64,000 nt of DNA from positions 1 to 64,000 of the forward strand of contig JBBRYB010000009.1 of NCBI GenBank assembly GCA_038238115.1. Direction: 5' to 3'. The DNA comes from JBBRYB01 sp038238115. GTDB taxonomy: Bacteria > Actinomycetota > Actinomycetes > Propionibacteriales > Nocardioidaceae. Within the stretch, counting starts at the first letter, position 1; every line of letters starts with the position of its first letter. The position numbers and the translations under genes are program-made. A model generated the notes under the pieces. The model made no database searches and was not told the DNA's origin. It was given only the letters and a program-made list of their open reading frames with translations. This document shows, one piece after another, positions 41,748-50,182 of this stretch.

Positions 41748-43094
41748 TTAGAGGGAGAGCTCGGTTCGGACGACGGCGGCGAGGCGCTGCGCGAGGGACC
41801 TGGCTTCGTCTGGCGACTCCGCCTCGACCATCACGCGCACGAGCGGCTCGGTCCCCGATGGCCTGAGCAGCACCCTGCCACCCGCGCCGAGCTCAAGCTC
41901 GGCTTGGCGTACGGCGGCCTGCACCATTGCGTCGGAGTGCGCCCTCGTCCGGTCGACGCCGGCCACGTTGATGAGCACCTGTGGCAGTCGGCGCATCACC
42001 GCTGCCAGCTCGGTGAGAGACGTCGCCGTGGCGGCCATCCGCGCCGCGATGTGCAAGGCCGTCAGCACGCCATCACCGGTGGTGGCGTGGTCGCTCATGA
42101 TGACGTGCCCCGACTGCTCGCCGCCGAGCGTGTAGGCCCCGGCCGCCATCTGTTCGAGCACATAGCGGTCGCCGACCTTGGCCTGCATGACGTGCACCCC
42201 GGCGTCTCGCATGGCCACCAGGAAACCGAGGTTGCTCATCACGGTCGCGACGACAGTGTCGTCGACGAGGTCGCCCGACTCCTTCATGGCCAGGGCCAAG
42301 ATGGCTAGCAGCTGGTCGCCGTCGACGATCTCGCCCGATGAGTCGACCGCGAGGCAGCGGTCGGCGTCACCGTCGAAGGCGAAGCCCGCGTCGGCTCGCT
42401 CGCTCACCACGGCAGCCTTAAGCGAGTCGAGATGCGTCGAGCCGCATCCGTCGTTGATGTTGAGCCCCGTCGGGGTGTTGTGGATCGCCACCACATCTGC
42501 ACCGACCGCGGCGAAGGCACGCGGAGCAGCCTCGGACGCCGCGCCCTCGGCGCAGTCCAACACCAGCCGCAGCCCGTCCAGCGACGTCGGGAGCGTCGCG
42601 TCGAGGTGAGAGACGTAGCGCGCCACCGCGTCGGTCTCGTCGATGACCCGACCCACCCCAACGCCGACCGGCATGTCGAGCGAGACGCCCATCGCCGCCT
42701 CGACGGCGTCCTCCACCATGTCACCCAGCTTCAGCCCGCCCCGCGCGAAGAACTTGATGCCGTTGTCGGGCATCGGGTTGTGAGACGCGGAGAGCATCAC
42801 GCCGAAGTCGGCGTCCATGGCGGCTGTCAGGTGGGCAACGGCCGGCGTCGGCAGGACGCCCAGACGACGTACGTCGACGCCGGATGACGCCAGGCCCGCG
42901 ACCACGGCGGCATCGAGGAACTCCCCCGACGCCCGAGTGTCTCGCCCCACCACAGCCATCGGCCGCCGCCTGGAGGAGACACCGGACTGGCCGAGCACGT
43001 GCGCTGCCGCGACGGACAGCTGCAGGGCAAGCTCGACCGTCAGGTCACGGTTCGCGACGCCCCGGACCCCGTCGGTGCCGAAAATCCGGGCCAC
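41748..43094 (-). CDS. glmM: Phosphoglucosamine mutase
   Basis: A 448-residue enzyme interconverting glucosamine-6-P and glucosamine-1-P on the way to UDP-GlcNAc. The phosphoserine is S104 in MLSASHNPMPDNGIKFF; the Mg-binding loop is FAFDGDADRCLAVD, the sugar loop is GGEQSGHVIM, and the phosphate loop is RPSGTEPLVRVMVE. The GTG at 43094 (ARIFGTDGVRG) gives the standard N-terminus; the frame upstream lies in rpsI. It lies 17 nt after rpsI, as in most actinobacteria. Confidence 0.96.
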   Translation of the reverse strand: MARIFGTDGVRGVANRDLTVELALQLSVAAAHVLGQSGVSSRRRPMAVVGRDTRASGEFLDAAVVAGLASSGVDVRRLGVLPTPAVAHLTAAMDADFGVMLSASHNPMPDNGIKFFARGGLKLGDMVEDAVEAAMGVSLDMPVGVGVGRVIDETDAVARYVSHLDATLPTSLDGLRLVLDCAEGAASEAAPRAFAAVGADVVAIHNTPTGLNINDGCGSTHLDSLKAAVVSERADAGFAFDGDADRCLAVDSSGEIVDGDQLLAILALAMKESGDLVDDTVVATVMSNLGFLVAMRDAGVHVMQAKVGDRYVLEQMAAGAYTLGGEQSGHVIMSDHATTGDGVLTALHIAARMAATATSLTELAAVMRRLPQVLINVAGVDRTRAHSDAMVQAAVRQAELELGAGGRVLLRPSGTEPLVRVMVEAESPDEARSLAQRLAAVVRTELSL

Positions 43095-43111
43095 GGACGC
43101 GACGGCGCGGC

Positions 43112-43606
43112 TCAGCGCTTGCTGTACTGGGGCGCCTTGCGCGCCTTCTTGAGCCCGGCCTTCTTCCGCTCCTTGATCCGGGCGTCGCGGGTCAGCATGC
43201 CCGCCCGCTTCAACGACGGCCGGTTGGCCTCGGCGTCGGTCGCGTTCAGGGCACGGGACACCCCGAGCCGCAGAGCACCGGCCTGGCCGGTGAGTCCGCC
43301 GCCATGGATGCGCGCGACCACGTCGTACTGGCCTACGAGCTGCGTGAGCACGAACGGCTCGTTGACGAGCTGCTGGTGCAGCTTGTTGGGGAAGTAGGCC
43401 TCGAGGGTGCGGCCGTTGACTGTCCACGTGCCGGTGCCGGGCACGATCCGCACCCGCGCGACAGCTTCCTTGCGGCGGCCGGTCGCGCCGGCTGCGGCGA
43501 TGGTGACGGCACGGGCCGGCGTGTCGACCGACGGAACACTCTCGGTGGTGTACTCGCTGGGTGCGTCCAGCTGCTCGTCGGTGGCGGTGTCAGTGGTCTC
43601 GGCCAC
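43112..43606 (-). CDS. rpsI: 30S ribosomal protein S9
   Basis: A 164-residue protein with a variable acidic N-terminal extension of about 40 residues, common in actinobacteria, before the S9 core: GRRKEAVARVRIVPGTGTW and LTRDARIKERKKAG. It ends KAPQYSKR, whose C-terminal tail reaches the P-site tRNA. It is translated after rplM across an 81-nt gap. Confidence 0.97.
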   Translation of the reverse strand: MAETTDTATDEQLDAPSEYTTESVPSVDTPARAVTIAAAGATGRRKEAVARVRIVPGTGTWTVNGRTLEAYFPNKLHQQLVNEPFVLTQLVGQYDVVARIHGGGLTGQAGALRLGVSRALNATDAEANRPSLKRAGMLTRDARIKERKKAGLKKARKAPQYSKR

Positions 43607-43687
43607 GGATGATCCTCATTTCAGACCTGCGGATGGTTGCCGGCCGGCGTGGGCGGGCGATGTCTTCTTGCGAGCTGCTGCGTGGGA

Positions 43688-44131
43688 TCACTGGGCGATC
43701 TGGGTGATCTCGAACGACCGAGGCTGCTGCGCCGCGTGCGGGTGCTCCGGCCCGGCGTAGACCTTGAGCTTCTTGAGCAGCTGGCGGCTGAGACGGTTCT
43801 TGGGAAGCATCCCCCACACGGCCTTCTCGATCGCCTGACGCGGGTTCTTGTCGAGCAGCTCGCCATAGGGGATCGACGACAACCCGCCCGGATAGCCCGA
43901 GTGACGATGGGCCAGCTTGGTGTCTCGTTTCGTGCCTGACAGCGCGACCTTGTCGGCGTTGATGATGACGACGAAGTCGCCGGTGTCCATGTGCGGTGCG
44001 TAGGTCGGCTTGTGCTTGCCACGCAGCAACGTTGCGGCCTGCACGGCCAGCCGTCCGAGGACCACGTCGCTGGCGTCGATGACATGCCACTCACGCGTGA
44101 TCCCGCCTGGCTTCGGGCTGTACGTCCGCAC
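43688..44131 (-). CDS. rplM: 50S ribosomal protein L13
   Basis: A 147-residue protein opening MRTYSPKPGGITREWHVIDA. GRLAVQAATLLRGKHKPTYA and VWGMLPKNRLSRQLLKKLKV are the usual L13 blocks. The start is a GTG (44129-44131). It is first in rplM-rpsI-glmM, and a plausible promoter lies at 44255-44284. Confidence 0.97.
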   Translation of the reverse strand: MRTYSPKPGGITREWHVIDASDVVLGRLAVQAATLLRGKHKPTYAPHMDTGDFVVIINADKVALSGTKRDTKLAHRHSGYPGGLSSIPYGELLDKNPRQAIEKAVWGMLPKNRLSRQLLKKLKVYAGPEHPHAAQQPRSFEITQIAQ

Positions 44132-44254
44132 GTTCGGTGACCTTCGTTCGTCTCGATGTCAGCTTGGCTGTTCGGCCCGCGACACGAGCCACCCCAAACG
44201 GCGGCACGGTCTTGGCACGGGCAGGTCGCCGGCATGCGAGCACGACGACCTCCT

Positions 44255-44284
44255 AGGTTACCGGCCCGCACGCGCCAGGGTCAA
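44255..44284 (-). promoter_or_regulatory. Candidate rplM-rpsI promoter
   Basis: On the minus strand, TTGACC (44279-44284), an 18-nt spacer and TAACCT (44255-44260), about 125 nt ahead of rplM. The rest of the 44132-44476 gap between rplM and gltA holds no gene I can support; it must also carry the gltA promoter. Confidence 0.5.
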
Positions 44285-44476
44285 AACGACGAACGTGTGC
44301 CGGCGGCCCCGTTTTTCCATTTCTGCGGTCGGGGCATAGGTTGGACCCACCCACCGCACCACTGTCAGGACGCCTCAAACACGTGGGCACATCGACCCAC
44401 GCACACCGACCCACCGGTGACCGCGCCGGGGAGACTCGGCCTGAGGCCCGGGCCCCGAACTCAGAGGAGAGCCGAC

Positions 44477-45817
44477 GTGTCCCACGACACCGCCTCCGCC
44501 GGCACTGCTGCTGGCACCGCCGGCACGGCCGCCGGCTCGTCATTGACCGTCAGAGACAACCGCACCGGCGACGAGTACGACCTGCCCATCACCGACGGGA
44601 CCATCCGGGCCTCGGACCTGGCGAAGATCACGGCCAACGGCTCCGGACCACTCGCCGTCTACGACCCCGGCTTCGTCAACACCGCGTCGTGTCGCTCCGC
44701 GGTCACGTTCATCGACGGTGACAAGGGAGTCCTCGAGTACCGCGGCTACCCGATTGAACAGCTGGCCGAGAAGTCCAGCTATCTCGAGGTCGCTTACCTG
44801 CTGATCCACGGGGAGCTCCCGTCGAAGCAGGCCTTTGACGTCTGGGAGCACCAGATCACGTTCCACACCTTCGTGCACGAGAACGTGAAGAGCTTCATGG
44901 AGGGCTTCCGCTACGACGCTCACCCCATGGGCATGCTGCTCGCGTCCGTCGGCGCCTTGTCGACGTTCTACCCGGAGTCCCGCAACATCAGCGACGCCAA
45001 CGTGCGCCAGATGCAGATCATCCGGCTGATCGCGAAGATGCCGACCCTCGGCGCGTGGGCGTTCCGCCATGCGCAGGGCAAGCCGTACGTCTACCCGGAC
45101 AACGAGCTCGGTTATGCCGCCAACTTCCTCTCGATGCTGTTCAAGATGAGCGAGCAGAAGTTCGTCGCGGACGAGCGCCTCATCAAGGCGCTCGAGGTGC
45201 TCTTCATCCTCCACGCCGACCATGAGCAGAACTGCTCGACCAACGCAGTGCGATCCGTCGGCTCGTCGCAGGTTGACCCTTACTCGGCGGTCGCCGCCGG
45301 GATCGGTGCCCTCTTCGGGCCGCTGCACGGCGGCGCCAACGAGGCCGTCCTCAAGATGCTGCGGCGAATCGGCTCGGTCGACGACGTGCCCGACTTCATC
45401 GACGGGGTCAAGAGCGGCAAGGAACGCCTGATGGGGTTCGGGCACCGGGTCTACAAGAACTACGACCCGCGAGCCACGATCATCAAGAAGGCGGCAGAGG
45501 ACGTCTTCGAGGTGACCGGCGTCAACCCGCTGTTGAAGATCGCGCAGGAGCTGGAGAAGATCGCCCTGGAGGACGAGTACTTCATCCAACGCAAGCTCTA
45601 TCCCAACGTCGACTTCTACTCCGGCCTGATCTACGAGGCGTTGAACTTCCCGCCGGAGATGTTCACCGTGCTCTTCGCCATCCCGCGTACGTCGGGATGG
45701 CTCGCTCAGTGGCTCGAGCTCGTCCAGGACCCGGAGCAGAAGATCGCCCGCCCCAAACAGATCTACACAGGCGAGCGCAGGCTCGACTTTGTGCCGTCCT
45801 CACAGCGCTGGAAGTAG
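44477..45817 (+). CDS. gltA: Citrate synthase
   Basis: A 446-residue hexameric-type citrate synthase condensing acetyl-CoA and oxaloacetate. FIDGDKGVLEYRGYPIEQLA, the catalytic His regions VLFILHADHEQNCSTNAVR and GPLHGGANEAVLKML, and the Asp segment VDFYSGLIYEAL are present. The GTG at 44477 with AGAGGAGAG upstream is chosen; a long upstream frame was discarded. The first 20 residues are Ala/Gly/Thr-rich. Confidence 0.96.
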   Translation: MSHDTASAGTAAGTAGTAAGSSLTVRDNRTGDEYDLPITDGTIRASDLAKITANGSGPLAVYDPGFVNTASCRSAVTFIDGDKGVLEYRGYPIEQLAEKSSYLEVAYLLIHGELPSKQAFDVWEHQITFHTFVHENVKSFMEGFRYDAHPMGMLLASVGALSTFYPESRNISDANVRQMQIIRLIAKMPTLGAWAFRHAQGKPYVYPDNELGYAANFLSMLFKMSEQKFVADERLIKALEVLFILHADHEQNCSTNAVRSVGSSQVDPYSAVAAGIGALFGPLHGGANEAVLKMLRRIGSVDDVPDFIDGVKSGKERLMGFGHRVYKNYDPRATIIKKAAEDVFEVTGVNPLLKIAQELEKIALEDEYFIQRKLYPNVDFYSGLIYEALNFPPEMFTVLFAIPRTSGWLAQWLELVQDPEQKIARPKQIYTGERRLDFVPSSQRWK

Positions 45818-45827
45818 CGGGACCACG

Positions 45828-46161
45828 ATGCGTCTCACCCGGAGTGTTCCCCGCGTCAGCCACGACGAGGCGCTCCTTGACGTCTTCTTCGACGTGCTGG
45901 CGACGTACCGGCTGACGACGCTGATCAAGGACGACAAGATCACCGAGGACCTGCGAGGCCGGGTCTGGGCGCACTACGGCCAGCCTAGCGATGACGACTC
46001 ACGCAAGGTCAGCTACCTGCTGACCTGCGTGGTGTCTGAGTATCTGCTTCGGCGCCTTCGCGGTCGCCTCCCGGGCGCTGTTTCCGCGGGCGTGGAAGCC
46101 AGTGTCCAAGGCCCTTGCGTTCTCGGCTCTGACCGGCCTGCTGTCCGACACGTTGGCCTGA
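45828..46161 (+). pseudogene. DUF1360 membrane protein gene, frameshifted
   Basis: The first 67 codons read DEALLDVFFDVLATYRLTTL, then DDKITEDLRGRVWAHYGQPS and KVSYLLTC, the N-terminal half of a DUF1360 protein. After position 46028 the frame is wrong (VVSEYLLRR). A different frame continues WCLSICFGAFAVASRALFPR and KALAFSALTGLLSDTLA to a TGA at 46159. The expected junction, TCPWCLS, would need two more bases. It follows gltA by 10 nt. Either a real recent mutation or a sequencing error would explain it. Confidence 0.75.
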
Positions 46162-46165
46162 GGGC

Positions 46166-46242
46166 GTCGAGGCGCCCAACAGTTGCGGTCTCGCAGATAC
46201 GCCGCTGCCGCTTGATCGGAGTCCGCAACTTGGCTCCTCGAC
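46166..46242. repeat. 77-nt palindromic element, copy 1
   Basis: The outer stem is GTCGAGGCGCC / GGCTCCTCGAC (10 of 11 pairs) and the inner stem GTTGCGG / CCGCAAC. A conserved loop segment reads CCGCTTGATCGGAGTCCG. It is homologous to 57861-57942, where the inner stem is one pair longer on both sides. It sits between the convergent DUF1360 gene and nagA. Three further arms (GGCGCCTCRCG/GAC) follow at 46254, 46278 and 46304. Confidence 0.78.
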
Positions 46243-46252
46243 GTAAGGTATT

Positions 46253-46315
46253 TGGCGCCTCACGCCCCCAGCTAATTGGCGCCTCGACGCCCCCGGCTGT
46301 CCGGGCGCCTCGACC
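46253..46315. repeat. Short tandem GGCGCCTCGACGCCCCC-type repeats
   Basis: Three imperfect units of about 25 nt, each with GGCGCCTC(G)ACGCCCCC(A/G)GCT or its truncated form. They are the outer-arm sequence of the neighbouring palindromic element, repeated without its core. Confidence 0.6.
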
Positions 46316-46328
46316 ATCGGCGCAGGCG

Positions 46329-47447
46329 CTAGGAAACCGGCCGCCCGCCGAGGAAGGTCTCTCGCAGCGTCAGGTCGTCGTCGAACACCGCGATGTCGGC
46401 GCGCGCGCCGATTCGAATCGAGCCCACGTCGTCGCGCCCGAGCAGCCGCGCCGGCCTCTCGCTCGCCGCGGCCAACGCGGCTTCGACGCCGATACCCAGC
46501 TCGGCTGCGTTCAGCACGGCGTCGGCCAGGGTCAGCGAGCTGCCGGCGAGCGTCCCCTCGGGGTTGCGTACCGCACCGTTGCTCACCTGCAATGCCACCC
46601 CAGCCAGCTCGAACGTGCCGTCGGCTCGTGCCGCGGCGGCTGTCGCGTCGGTCACCAGCACGACCCGGCCGGGCGCCGCCGCCACCACGAGTCGGATCAC
46701 GTCCGGTGCAAGGTGATGGCCGTCGACGACGATCTGGATCACGACGTCGTCGCGAGCGAGGGCGGCTCCGGGAAGCCCAGGCTCGCGATGATGGAGCGGG
46801 CCCATCGCGTTGAAGAGATGGGTGACAGCCCGGGCGCCGGCGTCGAAGGCAGCGTGTGCTTGAGCGGACGACGCGTCTGAGTGGCCGAGGGAGACGAGCA
46901 GCCCGTCTGCGCAGAGGGTGCGCACCAGGTCGAGCGCGCCGGGAAGCTCTGGAGCCAGCGTGACCGAGACGACCGGCGCACGACGCCGCCACGCCGCCAG
47001 CTCCACCGGATCGGGGTCGCGCCGGTGCTCAGACGGGTGGGCGCCGAGGCGCCGGGCGGACAGGTACGGTCCCTCCAGGTGTACGCCGAGCGGAAGGGCC
47101 GCGTCACCGGGCCAATCACCAGGCCGCCTGGGGATGACACGCGCGAGCACGTCGAGGGCATCACACGTGTGCTTGGCGGAGGCCGTGATCAGGGTGGGCA
47201 GCCACGCGGTGACGCCGTGGGCGGCCAGCGCGCGAGCCAGCGCAAGCACCTGTTCCCCGTCGGCGGTCATCAGGTCCACCCCGGCGAACCCGTTGACCTG
47301 TACGTCGACGAGGCCAGGGGCGGCAATCCGACCGCCCCGCGCGGCCGGCCGACCCACTGACGAGATGACGCCGTCCTCGACACCAACGTCGCCGGGCACC
47401 AGCCGCCCGTCGACGAGGGCCGCGCTGACCCCGAGGCGCCCCCTCAT
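46329..47447 (-). CDS. nagA: N-acetylglucosamine-6-phosphate deacetylase
   Basis: A 372-residue amidohydrolase removing the acetyl group from GlcNAc-6-P during amino-sugar and cell-wall recycling. APGLVDVQVNGFAGVDLM, the metal-site Glu in VHLEGPYLSARRLGAH, THLFNAMGPLHHREPG and the catalytic Asp in VVLVTDATAAA are intact. The ATG start overlaps the stop of the truncated kinase fragment (ATGA). nagB is not nearby, and the upstream nag genes are decayed, so whether the pathway still operates from this locus is open. Confidence 0.95.
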   Translation of the reverse strand: MRGRLGVSAALVDGRLVPGDVGVEDGVISSVGRPAARGGRIAAPGLVDVQVNGFAGVDLMTADGEQVLALARALAAHGVTAWLPTLITASAKHTCDALDVLARVIPRRPGDWPGDAALPLGVHLEGPYLSARRLGAHPSEHRRDPDPVELAAWRRRAPVVSVTLAPELPGALDLVRTLCADGLLVSLGHSDASSAQAHAAFDAGARAVTHLFNAMGPLHHREPGLPGAALARDDVVIQIVVDGHHLAPDVIRLVVAAAPGRVVLVTDATAAAARADGTFELAGVALQVSNGAVRNPEGTLAGSSLTLADAVLNAAELGIGVEAALAAASERPARLLGRDDVGSIRIGARADIAVFDDDLTLRETFLGGRPVS

Positions 47448-47812
47448 CGGGTCCCGGTGGGCAGGGTAGAGCGCAGCCGAAGTCGACGCGGTGGCCGACG
47501 TACCGGAGTGGGCATGACCAGGGGACTGTCGCCTTCCAGAGCGCCGATGTGGGAGGCGATGGAGTCGGAGCTGACGGTGACCTGGCGCATCGCGAGCCGG
47601 CGGGCCGCCAGTGCGGCGAGCTCAGCCGCTGCCGATGGGGCTGCGTCCAGCGCGAGAGTCGAGGTGGCGACGCCGGCGCTCAGCGCCTCGTCGACGCCAC
47701 CAGGGTCGGCCAGCCCGGCAGCCCCTGGCCCGGTGACCGGCTCCAGGAGGCGGTCACCGTTACGCACTTGCACTCGACACCCGGTCTTGCCGATGTCGAC
47801 GCCGATGCTCAT
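47444..47812 (-). pseudogene. Truncated BadF-type N-acetylglucosamine kinase
   Basis: A 122-residue remnant. It starts correctly with MSIGVDIGKTGCRVQVRNGD, the ASKHA phosphate-1 motif, and continues to VTVSSDSIASHIGAL. It then departs into unrelated Arg/Pro-rich sequence where VLAVGTG-type motifs should follow. Full-length enzymes have about 300 residues and two phosphate motifs. The stop still overlaps the nagA start, so translation of the fragment could feed nagA. Confidence 0.7.
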
Positions 47813-47824
47813 CGAACACTCTCG

Positions 47825-48064
47825 CCTAGGCCGGACCCGGTCCGCGACGGCCTCGGCGGAGGCTCTGCCGCCGCCGATGCGCAGCGGGTCCACCCCGCTG
47901 GACAGGGCACGTACCGCACCTGCACCGCGACCGACGCCGCGGGAGATCGCCTGCATGTCGAGCGCGTCGCTGACGATGCCGCCGTCGAAGCCCATCTCGT
48001 CACGCGGCTGCGTCAGCAGACGTGGGCTCATCGTGGCTAGCCGACGGTCGAGCGCGGGAAACAC
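47825..48064 (-). pseudogene. GH3 beta-N-acetylhexosaminidase fragment
   Basis: About 80 codons in the same frame as the kinase remnant: FPALDRRLATMSPRLLTQPR, DEMGFDGGIVSDALDMQAIS and a GAGAVRALSSGVDPLRIG tail. This is the nucleophile region of a NagZ-like GH3 enzyme (SDALDM). The rest of the enzyme is absent. An in-frame stop lies directly before it, and the 48065-48301 gap upstream shows no readable continuation. It is probably the relic of a nag operon gene. Confidence 0.65.
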
Positions 48065-48301
48065 CGGTTACGGCTGTTGTCATGGACCATTGGTACAGCA
48101 AACGTGGGCCCTTCCGCCAAGTACTGCCGTCGTCGCCACGGCGGCCACCACCGCCTCCTGGCTCGTCGTTCCCCTCGCGTTGCCGCCGCCTCCGCTCGCG
48201 CTTGCTTCGCCACCACCACGGGGACCAGCTCCTAGCCACGGCAGCGCCGGCCCAGGGCTCGCTCACCCATTTCCGGCCACTGCACTGGCGAGCCAACCGC
48301 C

Positions 48302-49984
48302 TCAGCGGGTCCGCTCCACGCGGCCCTCGTTCCAAACCGGACCATCGGACTCGTAGACCGACCCGTCGGCGCCGAAGACGAGGAACCGGTCGAAGCCGCG
48401 CGCGAACCATCGGTCGTGGGTCACCGCGACCACTGTCCCCTCGAAGCTCGCCAGGCCGTCCTCCAGCGCCTCGGCCGACTCGACGTCGAGGTTGTCGGTC
48501 GGCTCGTCGAGGAGCAGCAAGGTGGCGCCCGACAGCTCGAGCAGCAGGATCTGCAGGCGGGCCTGTTGACCACCCGACAGCGACTCGAACCTCTGCTCCG
48601 AGGCGTGCGCCAGCTCGTAGCGGTCGAGCGCCCGCGCCGCCTGCTCGCGCGGCATACCATCGCGATGGCTGTCGCCACGGTGCAGGATCTCCAGCAGCGT
48701 GCGGCCTACCAGCTCGGGGTGCTCGTGGGTCTGCACGAACCAGCCGGGCCGCACCCGGGCACCGAGCTTGGCCCGTCCGGCGTGCTCGACCGGCTTGATC
48801 GCGACCTCACCGACCGGCCGATGCTCCACATCGGGGTCTGAGCCGCCCGCGGCGAGCAGCCGCAGGTAGTGCGACTTGCCCGACCCGTTGGAGCCCAGCA
48901 CAGCCACCCGCTCGCCGTACCACACCTCGAGGTCGAAGGGCCTCATCAGCCCGACGAGTTCCAGCCGCTCACAGACCACGGCGCGCTTGCCGGTGCGGCC
49001 ACCCTTGAGCCGCATCCTGACGTTCTGCTCGCGCGGCTGGTTCTCGGGCGGCCCGGCGTCCTCGAACCGCCTGAGCCGCGTCACCGCTGAGTGGTAGCGC
49101 GAGGCCATGTCGGAGTTGTAGGCGGCCTTCTGCTTGTACATCAGCATGAGCGTTCGGAGCTTCGCATGCTCCTCGTCCCACCGCTTGCGTTGCTCCTCGA
49201 GCCGCGCGAACCGCTCTCGCCGCGCCTGGTGGTACGTCGAGAAGCCGCCCGGGTGAACCCACACGGTGTTGCCTGCCGCGCCGAGCTCGACGGTGACGAC
49301 CCGGGTGGCCGTGTTGTTCATCAGCTCGCGGTCGTGGCTCACGAAGAGCATCGTCTTGGCTGAGTCTTCGATGCGCTCCTCGAGCCAGAGCTTGCCCGGC
49401 ACGTCGAGGAAGTTGTCGGGCTCGTCGAGCAGCAGCACTTCGTCAGGGCCGCGGAGCAGGGCCTCCAGCACGAGCCGCTTCTGCTCGCCGCCGCTGAGGG
49501 TGGTGAGGTCGCGATACCTGGCCTTGTCATACGAGACGCCCAGCGACGCGATCGTGCAGACGTCCCACAGCACCTCGATGTCGTAGCCTCTGGCGTCGGC
49601 CCACTCCGACAAGGCCTCGGCGTACTTCATCTGGGTCTTCTCGTCGTCGGCCTCCATCATCGCGAGCTCGGCTTGGTCGACAAACGCGGCGGCGGCGCGC
49701 ACCCGAGGCGGGGAGACCGACAACAGCAGGTCGTGCACGGTCATCCCGGCGTTGCCCTGTGTGAGCATCTGGCGCATGATGCCGAGCCCACCGGAGCGAG
49801 TCACCACACCGGCGTGCGGCACCAGGTCACCGCTGACGATGCGCAGCAGCGTCGTCTTTCCCGCGCCGTTGGCGCCGACAAGCGCCACCTTCGCGCCCTC
49901 CCCGACGCGGAACGAGACGTCGTCGAGCAGCACCCGCCCATCGGGCAGCTCGAACCGGATGCCGGCGACATCGACGTGACCCAC
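48302..49984 (-). CDS. ABC-F family ATPase
   Basis: A 560-residue soluble protein with two ABC cassettes. In the first, GANGAGKTTLLRIVSGDL is Walker A, LSGGEQKRLVLEALLRGPDE the signature and LLLDEPDNFLD Walker B. The second has GSNGSGKSHYLRLLAAG, LSGGQQARLQ and LLLDEPTDNLD. The roughly 80-residue charged linker after the first cassette (HQARRERFARLEEQRKRWDE) is the ABC-F interdomain arm, which contacts the ribosomal P-site tRNA. There is no transmembrane domain. The GTG at 49984 follows GAGAGGATGG. It could be an EttA-like translation factor or an antibiotic-resistance factor; sequence reading cannot decide. Confidence 0.92.
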   Translation of the reverse strand: MGHVDVAGIRFELPDGRVLLDDVSFRVGEGAKVALVGANGAGKTTLLRIVSGDLVPHAGVVTRSGGLGIMRQMLTQGNAGMTVHDLLLSVSPPRVRAAAAFVDQAELAMMEADDEKTQMKYAEALSEWADARGYDIEVLWDVCTIASLGVSYDKARYRDLTTLSGGEQKRLVLEALLRGPDEVLLLDEPDNFLDVPGKLWLEERIEDSAKTMLFVSHDRELMNNTATRVVTVELGAAGNTVWVHPGGFSTYHQARRERFARLEEQRKRWDEEHAKLRTLMLMYKQKAAYNSDMASRYHSAVTRLRRFEDAGPPENQPREQNVRMRLKGGRTGKRAVVCERLELVGLMRPFDLEVWYGERVAVLGSNGSGKSHYLRLLAAGGSDPDVEHRPVGEVAIKPVEHAGRAKLGARVRPGWFVQTHEHPELVGRTLLEILHRGDSHRDGMPREQAARALDRYELAHASEQRFESLSGGQQARLQILLLELSGATLLLLDEPTDNLDVESAEALEDGLASFEGTVVAVTHDRWFARGFDRFLVFGADGSVYESDGPVWNEGRVERTR

Positions 49985-50030
49985 GCATCCATCCTCTCCC
50001 GCGCCCCGATCGATCCGCACACCCTTTGTT

Positions 50031-50181
50031 GACCTGTCAGCTGCTGACCTGTCAGCTACGGAACTGTCAGCTGCGGACCGCAGCCGCGGACTGCCAGCCG
50101 CGGAACTGTCAGCGGCCGAACCGCCAGCCCCCCGAGCGGCCGCGAGCGGGCGCCCGGTTACCGCCAGCCCCCGAGCGGCCG
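50031..50181. repeat. Degenerate 15-bp minisatellite plus 40-bp duplication
   Basis: 50031-50130 is about seven imperfect units of GACCTGTCAGCTGCG (13-15 nt each). 50120-50181 contains a pair of CCGCCAGCCCCCGAGCGGCCG copies 40 nt apart, the second ending in the disulfide-reductase stop codon region. It lies between that gene's 3' end and the ABC-F start. Confidence 0.7.
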
Positions 50182-50182
50182 G

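Noticed and set aside
46166..46242. A tRNA or riboswitch
   Set aside because: It has no acceptor/anticodon layout or known aptamer motif, and both copies lie between converging 3' ends rather than in a leader.
48065..48301. Further coding relic upstream of the GH3 fragment
   Set aside because: One frame gives AVVAAVATTAVLGG, which looks vaguely protein-like, but it could not be tied to any family and is interrupted by stops.
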